Shown here: positions 52,139 to 64,000 of the stretch, piece after piece
How positions within the stretch are numbered: position 1 is the first letter of the stretch
Layout of the letters: each line of letters begins with the position of its first letter
From: Rhizomonospora bruguierae
GTDB lineage: Bacteria; Actinomycetota; Actinomycetes; Mycobacteriales; Micromonosporaceae
NCBI RefSeq assembly: GCF_018397995.1
Contig: NZ_BBQH01000078.1
Span: forward strand, 89,975-153,974
DNA length: 64,000 nucleotides
Direction of reading: 5' to 3'
Position numbers and translations under genes: made by a program
The notes under the pieces: model-generated
Databases searched by the model: none
The model's input: only the letters and a program-made list of their open reading frames with translations
Told to the model about the DNA's origin: nothing

Positions 52139-53112
52139 TCACTGTGTCACATTCTGGATTTGGGCTTGCCACCCCGGCGGTACCGGTGATGACCGCGATC
52201 CGCATCTCGCCGGTGCCGCCCCCGGCGTCGAAGATCTCGTCGAGCTGCGCGGACTCGTCGGCGCGGCCGGTGAACAGCCGTACGTCCGCCGGGAGCTGCG
52301 CCGGCACCACCGGCCTGGCCGGCGCGGGCCGGGCGGCGGGCGGCCCCGGCGCCGCAGGCGCGAGGACCGGGTGCTCGCCGCGCAGGATTCCCTGGTGCAT
52401 CGCCTGGAGCTCGGGGCCCGGTCGGCGCCCAGCTCCTCGGCTAATCGCTCCCGCAACGCCGCGTAGTGCTCCAGCGCCTCGGCCGCCCGGCCGGTGGCCG
52501 CCAGCGCCCGCATCAGCAGCGCCACCAGCGGCTCGGCCAGCCGGTGTTCGGCCAGCTCCTGCACCAGCGGCCCGATCGCGGTGGCCGGCTCGCCCGCCCC
52601 GATCGTGGCGTCCGCCCACGCGATCACCGCAGCGAGCCGCTGCTGGAGCCACACCTCGCGGGTGCTCTCGACCCAGGCGCCGGACAGCCCGCCCAGCGGC
52701 TCGCCCCGCCACAGGTCCAGCGCCTCGCGCAGCAGCCCGGCGCGGGCGTGCACCGGATGGTCGCCGCGCGCCCGGCGGACCAGCTGGTGGAACCGGTGCA
52801 CGTCGACCCGGTGCGGCGGGAACTCCAGCACGTAGCCGCCGGCGCGCCGGGTCAGCCGCACCGGTTCGGCGTCCGCCGCGTGCGCCTGCTCGAGCATCCG
52901 CCGGGTCCGGGTGACGTGCGTGTGCAGCAGTTGCGCCCCGCTGCGGTGCGGCGCCGCACCGGCCACCCGCTCCATCAGGGTCTCCGCGGAGACCAGCCGC
53001 CCGGCCTCCACGGCCAGGGCCGCCAGCAGGACCTGCTGCTCTGGGGCCGGCCGGCCTTCAGGGCCTGCCCACCGGCGTGCAGCTCGACCGGTCCGAGCAC
53101 CCGAAGCTCCAC
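52139..53112 (-). pseudogene. Frameshifted, truncated SARP/AfsR-type regulator
   Basis: From a GTG at 53112 the frame reads VELRVLGPVELHAGGQALKAGRPQ, the start of a SARP. Two extra bases near 53040 shift it to the frame of QQVLLAALAVEAGRLVSAETLMERVAG and the full BTAD helices (RVDVHRFHQLVRRAR, YAALRERLAEELGAD). A second shift near 52425 moves on to PGPELQAMHQGILRG and QLPADVRLFTGRADE. It stops within the P-loop (VITGTAGV, then unrelated). An intact AfsR-like protein would continue with NB-ARC and TPR domains. No antibiotic genes lie nearby. Confidence 0.8.
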
Positions 53113-53150
53113 GACGGGCCAGAATAGGCAACGGGCACGCGACTCGATGC

Positions 53151-53172
53151 GCCTTTGGGCTGCCCAAAGGGC
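53151..53172. terminator. Hairpin between the UvrA-like gene end and the SARP remnant
   Basis: GCCTTTGGGC-T-GCCCAAAGGGC, a nearly perfect inverted repeat about 60 bases beyond the stop of the UvrA-like gene (minus strand). The one-base loop is tight for RNA, so it may instead be an operator left from the SARP promoter. Confidence 0.4.
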
Positions 53173-53232
53173 GAGGTGAATGGGTCGACCGCACCCCCGG
53201 ACCGGCCGACCCGCGCCCGTCGACCAGCCCGG

Positions 53233-55623
<2,391 letters not shown>

Positions 55624-55914
55624 CGCGCCTCCATCGATCGGGCGGGCGCCACCCTCGCGGCGCCCATCGCGGCCGGCTTCGTCTCGGGGTCCGGCATGTG
55701 CCAATAGGCTACCGGCGAGGTCAGGCCCCGCCTGGTACGGCCATGACGAGCACGCTACGAGCGGCCGGCCGACCGGTGCTTCTCCATTCCTGATCGGTCC
55801 GGTCAGCCGGGAGACCTCGACCAGCCAGCAGAAGCCGACCGAGATCCCGGCCGGCGGGCACCGGGGCGACGCGCGGCCACCCGAACAGCGCGCCCGCGCC
55901 CCGGTGGCCGGTGC

Positions 55915-58131
<2,217 letters not shown>

Positions 58132-58242
58132 TCACCCCGCCGGGCAGCGTGTGCTCGCGCCCTGAACTCGTCGCCACGCTGCGGAGTATGCCCGCATTGC
58201 ACCCCGAATGAGGCGAGAATCCGCTAACGTCCGACGAGTTGC

Positions 58243-59649
58243 CTACCCGGCGGAGCCGACGGCGATCCGCCAGATGCGGAAGTCACCGGCGGTGGGGCAG
58301 AGGATCACCGTGCTGTTCCAGGAGCAGTCACCGGCCGCGATCCCGCCGAGCGTGCCCAGGTCGGCGACGGTCCTGCCGGTGCGCACGTCGAGCGTTGTCA
58401 CGTGATGGTTCGCCGGCGAGGTGGTGAGCCGTCCGGAGAAGACGAGCGCGGTGTCGAGGTCGACCCGCACGACCCGACCCGGCGTGTCCACGATCCGCTG
58501 GCCGTCCTGGTCGAACAGCAGCGACCGTTCTCCCGAGTCGTCGCGGACCAGCACCCGGTCGCCGAACCCGGTCAGCAGCCGCCCACCGGGCGCCGGCCGG
58601 CTCCAGATCTCGCCGCCGCCGTCGGTCTTCACCGCGTGCAGGCGGGTGCTGTCATCCGCCCCCTCCTGGTCGAGCACGCACAGGCGGTCCCGGCCGCACG
58701 GCGCGACGTCGAGCAGGAGCGCGGCGGGCTCCGGCCGGTAGAGCGGGCGCCGGCCGCTCAGCGTGGCGAGGTCGTAGGAGACGAGTTCGTAGCCGGAACG
58801 GGTACCCGCGACGTAGAGCCGGCCGTCGTAGGCGAGGAAGAAGTCGTTGGCTTCGCCCACGTCGCTGCCCCGGGCCAGCAGAGCCCCGGTGCCCGCGTCG
58901 AACAGCCGGGCCGACCCGTCCGGGAAGAACTGGACGACCGGGTCGTGGTCGCCGGGTACCCCCGGGTACCCCTTCGTGTTGCGGCCGGGGGCGTCGCCGG
59001 TGGCCGAGGGAACGGTGTAGTCCGCCGGGGTTCGCACGCTCAGCAGGAACGGGTGGCCGACCGGCGACCGGGGGTGCGGCGCCGAGCTGATGACAGTGCC
59101 CGTCCGCGCGTCGAGGAAGTCGAGCCGATCATTCACCTCGTCGGTGTGGACGACGGTCTTCGCGAAGAACCAGAGCGCCTCGGAGTAGCGCATCGGGACC
59201 GTCCAGCGGTCCTTCTCGGCACCGCCCAGCAGCGCGACCGCGGGGCCCGGGCGGTCGGGGAACTCGGCCGGGACGGCCACCACCCCGCCGGAGAACCCGA
59301 TCAGGCCCGTCCAACTCTGGCCGCCCGGGGAGGGCAGGGAGACGCGCCACCGCTCCCGGCCGCCGGGCAGCTCGACGGAGCGCACCTCCAGGTGCTTGTC
59401 GTTCTCCTCCCACGCCACGTAGCCGACGTCGCCCTGGACGTAGGTCCAGGAGGCCGCGGAGGACCAGCTATCGCCCATCGGGATGGTCGCCACCAGCGCG
59501 CCGACCCGTTGAGACGCCGTGGGCCCCACGCCGCGCCGGCCACGGATCACCGCCACCGACGCGGCGGCGAGCACGACGGCGACCGCCACGGCGGCGGCGA
59601 CCCAGACGGCGGGCCGGCGGTGCAGCGGCCGGGTGGGCTGCGCGGTCAC
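58243..59649 (-). CDS. Membrane-anchored PQQ/beta-propeller-like protein
   Basis: 468 residues from a GTG at 59649. A short Arg/Pro-rich cytoplasmic tail precedes one membrane helix (WVAAAVAVAVVLAAASVAVI, residues about 15-35). The rest is an extracytoplasmic propeller with repeated strands such as GDVGYVAWEENDKHLEVRSV, YDGRLYVAGTRSGYELVSYD and TTLDVRTGRTVADLG. Four cysteines near the C-terminus may form disulphides. No PQQ ligand set or catalytic residue is recognisable, so it may be a binding or structural surface protein. Function unknown. Confidence 0.72.
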   Translation of the reverse strand: MTAQPTRPLHRRPAVWVAAAVAVAVVLAAASVAVIRGRRGVGPTASQRVGALVATIPMGDSWSSAASWTYVQGDVGYVAWEENDKHLEVRSVELPGGRERWRVSLPSPGGQSWTGLIGFSGGVVAVPAEFPDRPGPAVALLGGAEKDRWTVPMRYSEALWFFAKTVVHTDEVNDRLDFLDARTGTVISSAPHPRSPVGHPFLLSVRTPADYTVPSATGDAPGRNTKGYPGVPGDHDPVVQFFPDGSARLFDAGTGALLARGSDVGEANDFFLAYDGRLYVAGTRSGYELVSYDLATLSGRRPLYRPEPAALLLDVAPCGRDRLCVLDQEGADDSTRLHAVKTDGGGEIWSRPAPGGRLLTGFGDRVLVRDDSGERSLLFDQDGQRIVDTPGRVVRVDLDTALVFSGRLTTSPANHHVTTLDVRTGRTVADLGTLGGIAAGDCSWNSTVILCPTAGDFRIWRIAVGSAG

Positions 59650-59909
59650 CCGGGGAACTCGAGTGCCTGGGGGGCGAACACGGTCGGGGATTTTACCGCT
59701 GCGTTCCGTGGCTCGCCATCCGGTTTTTGCGGGACGAACCGGCCGATCTGCTGCCGCTGAGCGCCCTGGCCGCTGAAGGGGGCCGCTGAAGGGAGCGATG
59801 CCGAGGCTCGATGCCAGGGCTCGATGCGATGATCGAACCGTCAATGGTCGTACCTGACCGCCTCCGCCGTGTCGACCTCGCGTGGAGTGACCCTGGAAAG
59901 GACCCCCTC

Positions 59910-61130
59910 ATGGCGACACCCGCTGATCACCTGGATCGCGCGCTGCCGGCGGACGCGCCGCAGGCCACCCTGGTCGGCCGGCTCCTCGACCCCGAAGTCG
60001 GCCCCTGCGTGGTGGCCGTGCGCGGCGCCGACCTGGTGGATCTGACCGGCCCCGGCACGGCCACGATGTCCGACCTGCTGGACCGCCCGGACGCCGTGGC
60101 GCTCGCCCGGGACGCCGCCGGCGGGCGCACCTGGCCGCTGCGGGAGGTGCTCGCCGACACCCTGGACGACCGGCCCGGCCGGGCCCGCCTGCTGTCGCCG
60201 GTCGACCTCCAGGTCATCAAGGCGGCCGGGGTGACGTTCGCGCGCAGCATGCTGGAGCGGGTCATCGAGGAGCAGGCCGAGGGCGACCCGTCGCGCGCCC
60301 GGGAGGTGCGCGCCCGGCTGCTGGCGGCCATCGGCGGCGCGATCGCCAACGTCCGGCCCGGCTCGGCCGAGGCCCGCCGGGTCAAGGACGTGCTGGTCGC
60401 CGAGGGCCTGTGGTCGCAGTACCTGGAGGTCGGCATCGGCCCCGACCCCGAGATCTTCACGAAGGCGCCCGTCCTGGCGTCGGTCGGCACCGGGGCCGAC
60501 ATCGGCGTGCTGTCCCGGTCGGTGTGGAACAACCCCGAGCCCGAACTGGTGCTGGCGATCACCAGCGCCGGCCGGGCCGTGGGCGCCACGCTGGGCAACG
60601 ACGTGAACCTGCGGGACTTCGAGGGGCGCAGCGCGCTGCTGCTGGCGGAGGCGAAGGACAACAACGCCTCCTGCGCGCTCGGCCCCCTGATCCGGCTGTT
60701 CGACGACGGCTTCACCCTGGAGACGCTGCGCCGTGCCGACGTCACCCTGCGGATCGAGGGCCCCGAGGGGTACCTGCTGGAGTCGGTCAGCTCGGTCGGC
60801 GAGATGAGCCGCGGCTTCGAGGAACTGGTCAGGCACGCCCACGGCCGCCACCACCAGTACCCGGACGGGTTCGTCCTGTTCACCGGCACGATGTTCGCCC
60901 CGACCGACGACCGCGACGCCCCCGGGCAGGGATTCACGCACCGGCGCGGCGACGTGGTCAGCATCGCCACGCCCACCCTCGGCTGCCTGGTCAACACGGT
61001 GGTGACGGCGGAGGAGGCGCCGCCGTGGGAGTTCGGCATCCGCGCGCTGATGGCCAACCTGGCCGGCCGCGGCCTGCTGGCCGCGCCACCGGCCACCGGG
61101 CCGGGCGCATCCGCGCCGGCGCCACACTGA
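59910..61130 (+). CDS. FAH-family 2-keto-3-deoxy sugar-acid dehydratase (XylX/KdaD-like)
   Basis: 406 residues from ATG 59910 with GGAAAGGA upstream. IKAAGVTFARSMLERVIEEQAEGD in the middle is the mark of the long FAH branch containing 2-keto-3-deoxy-xylonate/arabinonate dehydratases. The metal site follows (GPDPEIFTKAP, WNNPEPELVLAI, GNDVNLRDFEG). The product would be 2-ketoglutarate semialdehyde, the substrate of the ALDH at 45684-47201, so the two probably work in one Weimberg-type pathway although 13 kb apart. Followed by a strong terminator. Confidence 0.8.
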   Translation: MATPADHLDRALPADAPQATLVGRLLDPEVGPCVVAVRGADLVDLTGPGTATMSDLLDRPDAVALARDAAGGRTWPLREVLADTLDDRPGRARLLSPVDLQVIKAAGVTFARSMLERVIEEQAEGDPSRAREVRARLLAAIGGAIANVRPGSAEARRVKDVLVAEGLWSQYLEVGIGPDPEIFTKAPVLASVGTGADIGVLSRSVWNNPEPELVLAITSAGRAVGATLGNDVNLRDFEGRSALLLAEAKDNNASCALGPLIRLFDDGFTLETLRRADVTLRIEGPEGYLLESVSSVGEMSRGFEELVRHAHGRHHQYPDGFVLFTGTMFAPTDDRDAPGQGFTHRRGDVVSIATPTLGCLVNTVVTAEEAPPWEFGIRALMANLAGRGLLAAPPATGPGASAPAPH

Positions 61131-61148
61131 CCACCGCACGGCACCACC

Positions 61149-61179
61149 GCGGCTCGCCCGCCCCGTGCGGGCGAGCCGC
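61149..61179 (+). terminator. Hairpin terminator after the FAH-family gene
   Basis: Perfect stem GCGGCTCGCCCGC / GCGGGCGAGCCGC around CCCGT, starting 19 bases after the stop codon. Confidence 0.85.
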
Positions 61180-61266
61180 CCTCATCCCGCCCCGGTCGAC
61201 GATGTACGGAACGCCCCGGCGTCGGGAATGCGCTGCCGGCCGGCGGATCGCGGGAAGGAGAGCCGC

Positions 61267-61872
61267 ATGGCGTCACAGAGGAAGCTGGGCGACCCCGCCG
61301 ATTCCGGCCTGCTGTTGACGCCCAGGTGCGCCTGGTACCTGACCCGCCGCCGGCGCCGCCGCCGGGGCGCGGGACGGTCCCGCCCGTCCGCCGTGGCGGG
61401 GCTGCGGCTCCCCGTGGCACAGCGCCGGAGCATGCGCGCAGAGTACAACCTGCGCGGCCGACAGTTGGGGCGGCTCCTGAGCGAGGCGATCCGGCAGCCG
61501 GGCGACCGGGCCGAGGGGCTCATCGCGGCCCTCGAACAGCGCGTCGACGTGGTGGCCTGGCGGGCCGGCCTGGCCCGCACCCTGCGCGAGGCGCGCAACC
61601 TCGTCGGCCACCACCACTTCACGGTCGACGGCGTCGTCGTGGACCTGCCCGCTCACCGGCTGTCGCCCGGCCAGACCGTGCGGGTCCGCGACGACCGGGT
61701 GCGGCGCCGCCCGTTCCTGCCCGACGGTGCCGGCGAGCCGCAGGCCCCGCCGTACCTGGAGGTCCAGCCGGCCGAACTGCGCGCCACCCTCACCCGGCAG
61801 CCGCGGCGCCAGGAGGTGGACGTCAACCTGGACCCGGCGATCGTCGAAGCGGCCGGCGCGGTCGCGACCTGA
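61267..61872 (+). CDS. Divergent paralogue of ribosomal protein S4 (uS4)
   Basis: 201 residues from ATG 61267 with GGGAAGGAGAG upstream, the same length as actinobacterial S4. The C-terminal two thirds follow S4 closely: AEYNLRGRQLGRLLSEAIRQPGD, then the S4 RNA-binding domain ALEQRVDVVAWRAGLARTLREARNLVGHHHFTVDGVVVDLPAHRLSPG, and the tail EVDVNLDPAIVEAAG. The N-terminal 60 residues are poly-Arg and unlike canonical S4. The gene stands alone, away from rpoA/rpsK/rpsM. It may be a stress- or zinc-condition substitute, or have a non-ribosomal RNA-binding role. The fold call is secure; the role is not. Confidence 0.82.
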   Translation: MASQRKLGDPADSGLLLTPRCAWYLTRRRRRRRGAGRSRPSAVAGLRLPVAQRRSMRAEYNLRGRQLGRLLSEAIRQPGDRAEGLIAALEQRVDVVAWRAGLARTLREARNLVGHHHFTVDGVVVDLPAHRLSPGQTVRVRDDRVRRRPFLPDGAGEPQAPPYLEVQPAELRATLTRQPRRQEVDVNLDPAIVEAAGAVAT

Positions 61873-62079
61873 CGGGCGGGCACCTCGCTGGGAATCGCCT
61901 CCCCGCTCGCGGCCGAACGCGGAGATCGCCTTGCACGTCCGTGCGATGCCGGAGACCGGCCCGGCGTGCCGGTGGTGCACGTACCAGCGAGGCAGGAGGC
62001 TCGTGCCCTCCGGTACCGCGCCGATCCGCGTCCGTTGAGCCGCAAGCCCTCGCGGTCAATTCCGTTGACCCGCTGGGGG

Positions 62080-62304
62080 CGCTCCCTACCTTTGATCCGG
62101 CACGCCGACGCCCCCGACCACACGCTGATCCCATTGACGTTCAGCGAGATCCGCCGCCTGTTCACCAAGCTCATCACCAACACCATCCACCCGATCGACC
62201 ACTGGCTGCACTGGTCCCACTGGCGCCGTCAACACCAAGCCCGCGCCAAGACCAGCCACTACCGCCGCCGAGGGCACGCAATCCATCAACCCACATCTAC
62301 ATAA
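62080..62304 (+). pseudogene. C-terminal remnant of a transposase (IS701-like)
   Basis: The reading frame across this stretch gives PLTFSEIRRLFTKLI followed by HWSHWRRQHQARAKTSHYRRRGH, the WSxWRRxHQxxAxxxHYxRR ending of IS701-type transposases. The catalytic DDE region is absent and the sequence before 62080 does not match. I found no terminal inverted repeats, so this is a relic. Confidence 0.65.
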
Positions 62305-62435
62305 CGAACCCGGGCTGTCGTATTAAGCGGCAGACGCACGAGTACGGCCAACAGGACCTGCCCACCGCGGCGAGCCCCGAGGGACCGGCCATTCAGGACG
62401 GCGACTGTAGCCGGAAAGCACAGCTACGAGCCACA

Positions 62436-62909
62436 TCACGCGCACGCGATAGCCTTGGTTCTCAAAGGCTCTCGCCAGGCTGCAGCTAGCTGCAGCGCGA
62501 CCTGATCAGCAAATTGCTTTCCCGCCCGTACGGCTTCGTCATGGGAGTTAGCCTCAACCATTATTACCGAGGCGACGTCCTCACGTGCGAGTGCCGCGAA
62601 GCAAACATGTTCGGCATCCGTTGCAGATCGTTCGTTGCGGATCTCACACAACATATACGTACCATCGATCTTGGAATACTTCGGCAGGCTCTCCGGCCCG
62701 AGCAGGCGGTGGTCACCCTGGCGGTCCTGGTAGCGGTCGCACGACGCCTTGACTCGAGCCTGCTCGATCGCCTGACTGGCAGTAATTACGCCGAACGCGC
62801 CGACCCATTGGCGTACCTTGACGCCGTTGCCGGTCCACATCCGGTACTGACCATAGTTGCTCTCGTAGACTCCGTTACCGCGCTTGTTGTTGCACACCTC
62901 TAGCACCAC
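62436..62909 (-). CDS. Hypothetical protein, probably truncated
   Basis: 157 codons from a GTG at 62909 to a stop at 62436. The composition is less GC-rich and less Arg/Ala-biased than its neighbours, with several Cys (EVCNNKRGNG, ASCDRYQD, YMLCEIRNE, HVCFAAL). The C-terminal part DEAVRAGKQFADQVALQLAAAWREP looks like a real amphipathic helix. There is no ribosome binding site and the start runs into integrase remnants, so it is likely the 3' part of an acquired gene. I do not recognise the family. Confidence 0.4.
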   Translation of the reverse strand: MVLEVCNNKRGNGVYESNYGQYRMWTGNGVKVRQWVGAFGVITASQAIEQARVKASCDRYQDRQGDHRLLGPESLPKYSKIDGTYMLCEIRNERSATDAEHVCFAALAREDVASVIMVEANSHDEAVRAGKQFADQVALQLAAAWREPLRTKAIACA

Positions 62910-62924
62910 GCGGTCGGCGTACTG

Positions 62925-63340
62925 TGTTGGTGGTCTTCGCGATCTGTGTGAAGGTCGCCCGTAGCAGTGCGGCGTCGAGGTCAGCGACGGTCAGCGTGCC
63001 GAGCCGGGGAATGAGGACCTGCTCGACGTCGCGGGTGGGTGCGGGTGGACAGCCAGTACCGCAGCCGCCGCTGCACGGTCCAGGACCGGGTGGTGTGCTC
63101 CTCGCTGGTGGCGGCGAGCCACTCGTCGCGGGCTCGGCGGGCGGCGGCCTGCGAAGGGAAGCCGCCGCGGCGGACCCGCTCGCAGCGGCCGAGCAGATTT
63201 CTCGCCGAGGTGTGGAAGTACCACGACCCATGACCTTGCTCGGTCAGTCGCGGGCAACGCTGTTCCAGCCGCCGGCCGCGGCCGTCACGGCATCCGCACC
63301 ATTTGAAGATCACACCCTTGGCCGACCGCATGACCGCCAC
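62925..63340 (-). pseudogene. N-terminal fragment of a tyrosine recombinase (phage integrase type)
   Basis: From the minus-strand GTG at 63340 (ATG 63331) the frame gives GVIFKWCGCRDGRGRRLEQRCPRLTEQGHGSWYF and RRGGFPSQAAARRARDEWL, the zinc-ribbon-like start and AP2-like arm-binding domain of actinomycete integrases. After a frameshift near 63050 it continues as RDVEQVLIPRLGTLTVADLDAALLRATFTQI (the core-binding domain) and then stops matching near 62925. The catalytic R...HxxR...Y domain is missing, so the element is dead. Confidence 0.7.
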
Positions 63341-63637
63341 CTCTCGTCCGTTCCGCCTGTGGTCAGCAGCAACGGTCGTCACTCGATGGGGCGACAGTCG
63401 TCCGTGTGTGCGCGCCGCGCGCTGAGTGGTCACGAGACCAGGGTGTTCCGGATAGTCCCGCAGGTGCGTGGGCCGACGTTCGGCCGTCTCTCGGTGCTGT
63501 TGATCTATCGCTCTACGTAGCATTGATGTCTGCTTCGCGCGCTGATGCCCCCTTTGTAGTGGCAGGTTGTATGGGACCTTTACAGGTCTTCTTCAGCCTC
63601 CGTACAGTTCGGGCTCTCCGTCAGGTTAGTGACGGGG
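63341..63637. other. Intergenic region between integrase relic and the final gene
   Basis: I see no gene. The stretch 63515-63600 is clearly more AT-rich than the window average and may carry the promoter of the gene starting near 63638 (TTGTAG at 63555 and TATGGG at 63569 are weak candidates). No tRNA-like attachment site could be recognised. Confidence 0.3.
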
Positions 63638-64000
63638 GTGGATGTGGCGGGTCGGCGGTTACCTGGTGCGCTGCGGGTGTCGGGCAGGGTTCGTCGGTTG
63701 GTGGCGCCGTTAGCGGGAGTGTTGCCTGTTCTGCTCGTGCTCACGATGGCGGGTGTCCCGGTGCGGGCTGCGCCATCGCGGCCGGTCGCCTCGCCGGCGG
63801 TTCCGGCGTCGTTGGTGGCGGCTGATGAGGAGGCTGCGGCTGCGCAGGCCCGGCGGTCGGGTCAGCGGGTCGAGGTTGGTTCGGCGCGTACCGAGTTCAC
63901 GCAGGTGTTCGCTACTGCGTCGGGCGGGTTCGAGGCGGAGTCGGCGGTGGTGCCGCAACGGACGCGCCGGGCGGACGGTTCGTGGGTGGATATTGATCTT
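63638..64000 (+). CDS. Start of a secreted RHS/LamG-type large protein, cut by the window edge
   Basis: Open frame from GTG 63638 to the last base (121 codons). A long signal peptide (RRLVAPLAGVLPVLLVLTMAG, cleavage after VRA) is followed by SRPVASPAVPASLVAADEEAAAAQARRSGQRVEV and SARTEFTQVFATASGGFEAESAVVPQRTRRADGSWVDID. That last pattern opens many actinomycete secreted giants with LamG, RHS repeats and C-terminal toxin domains (polymorphic toxins). The repeat and toxin parts lie beyond the window. The exact start codon is uncertain (GTG 63644 also fits). Confidence 0.65.
   Translation, partial: MDVAGRRLPGALRVSGRVRRLVAPLAGVLPVLLVLTMAGVPVRAAPSRPVASPAVPASLVAADEEAAAAQARRSGQRVEVGSARTEFTQVFATASGGFEAESAVVPQRTRRADGSWVDIDL

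Noticed and set aside
52139..53112. SARP gene as evidence for an antibiotic cluster
   Set aside because: It is frameshifted and truncated, and no polyketide, peptide-synthetase or tailoring genes are near.
62925..63340. An active integrative element with att sites
   Set aside because: The integrase lacks its catalytic domain and is frameshifted; no tRNA gene or matching direct repeats were seen.

Overview
The window is high-GC actinomycete chromosome, most like a Micromonosporaceae member (Micromonospora, Actinoplanes or a relative). The reasons are the very high third-position GC, the many GTG starts and stop/start overlaps (ATGA, GTGA, TTGA), actinobacterial TAnnnT -10 boxes, and gene types such as a CBM2-linked GH11 xylanase, a SARP remnant and an RHS/LamG-type secreted protein. 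I saw no tRNA, rRNA or CRISPR array.

Layout. (1) 1-5165: an energy-coupling-factor (ECF) type importer operon: two paralogous secreted proteins, a T component, a double ATPase and an S-type membrane protein, all overlapping. (2) 5230-11082: an ArsR-controlled importer (fused double permease plus an ATPase with a C-terminal regulatory domain, no binding protein) followed by CorA-type and MgtC-type proteins. Two copies of the operator TTGCG-N6-CGCAA, one before the permease and one over the arsR start, tie this block together. (3) 11384-30826: a large catabolic locus. A one-piece GAF/HATPase/degenerate-receiver/LuxR regulator is followed by three operons, each preceded by the same ~66-69 bp promoter element. 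Operon A has a class II aldolase, DhaL, DhaK and a transaldolase-like protein. Operon B has an ALDH, a TPP enzyme, a DapA-fold protein without the usual lysine, a DUF1185 protein and an enamidase-like amidohydrolase. Operon C has a HAD phosphatase, an EthD-like protein, a NitT/TauT importer, a NicC-like FAD monooxygenase and an ALDH. I infer import and breakdown of an unidentified (probably N-heterocyclic or cyclic amide) compound with carbon leaving through triose or tetrose intermediates. This is the best candidate for an undescribed system here.

(4) 30807-48598: a FadR-type regulator and a sugar operon: a GHL6-like glycosidase, Zn-alcohol dehydrogenase, aldo/keto reductase, lactonase, UxaA-type dehydratase, sugar ABC importer without its own ATPase, RbsD/FucU mutarotase, GH3 enzyme, second Zn-dehydrogenase, ketoglutarate-semialdehyde-type ALDH and SMP-30 lactonase. 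This fits non-phosphorylative oxidation of L-fucose, D-arabinose or a similar sugar. Two broken SDR genes lie at its end. (5) 48853-53230: a DUF2267 protein and a secreted GH11 xylanase, then a gene graveyard: the tail of a GT87 membrane protein, two 5'-truncated NUDIX genes joined head to head, and a frameshifted, truncated SARP/AfsR gene. (6) 53233-61872: a UvrA-like protein, KatG, a membrane-anchored beta-propeller, an FAH-family sugar-acid dehydratase and a divergent paralogue of ribosomal protein S4. (7) 61873-64000: a decayed mobile-element zone (transposase tail, lower-GC orphan ORF, truncated integrase), then the start of a large secreted RHS/LamG-like protein running off the end.

All names rest on reading translated sequence and remembered family motifs. 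No database search was run.
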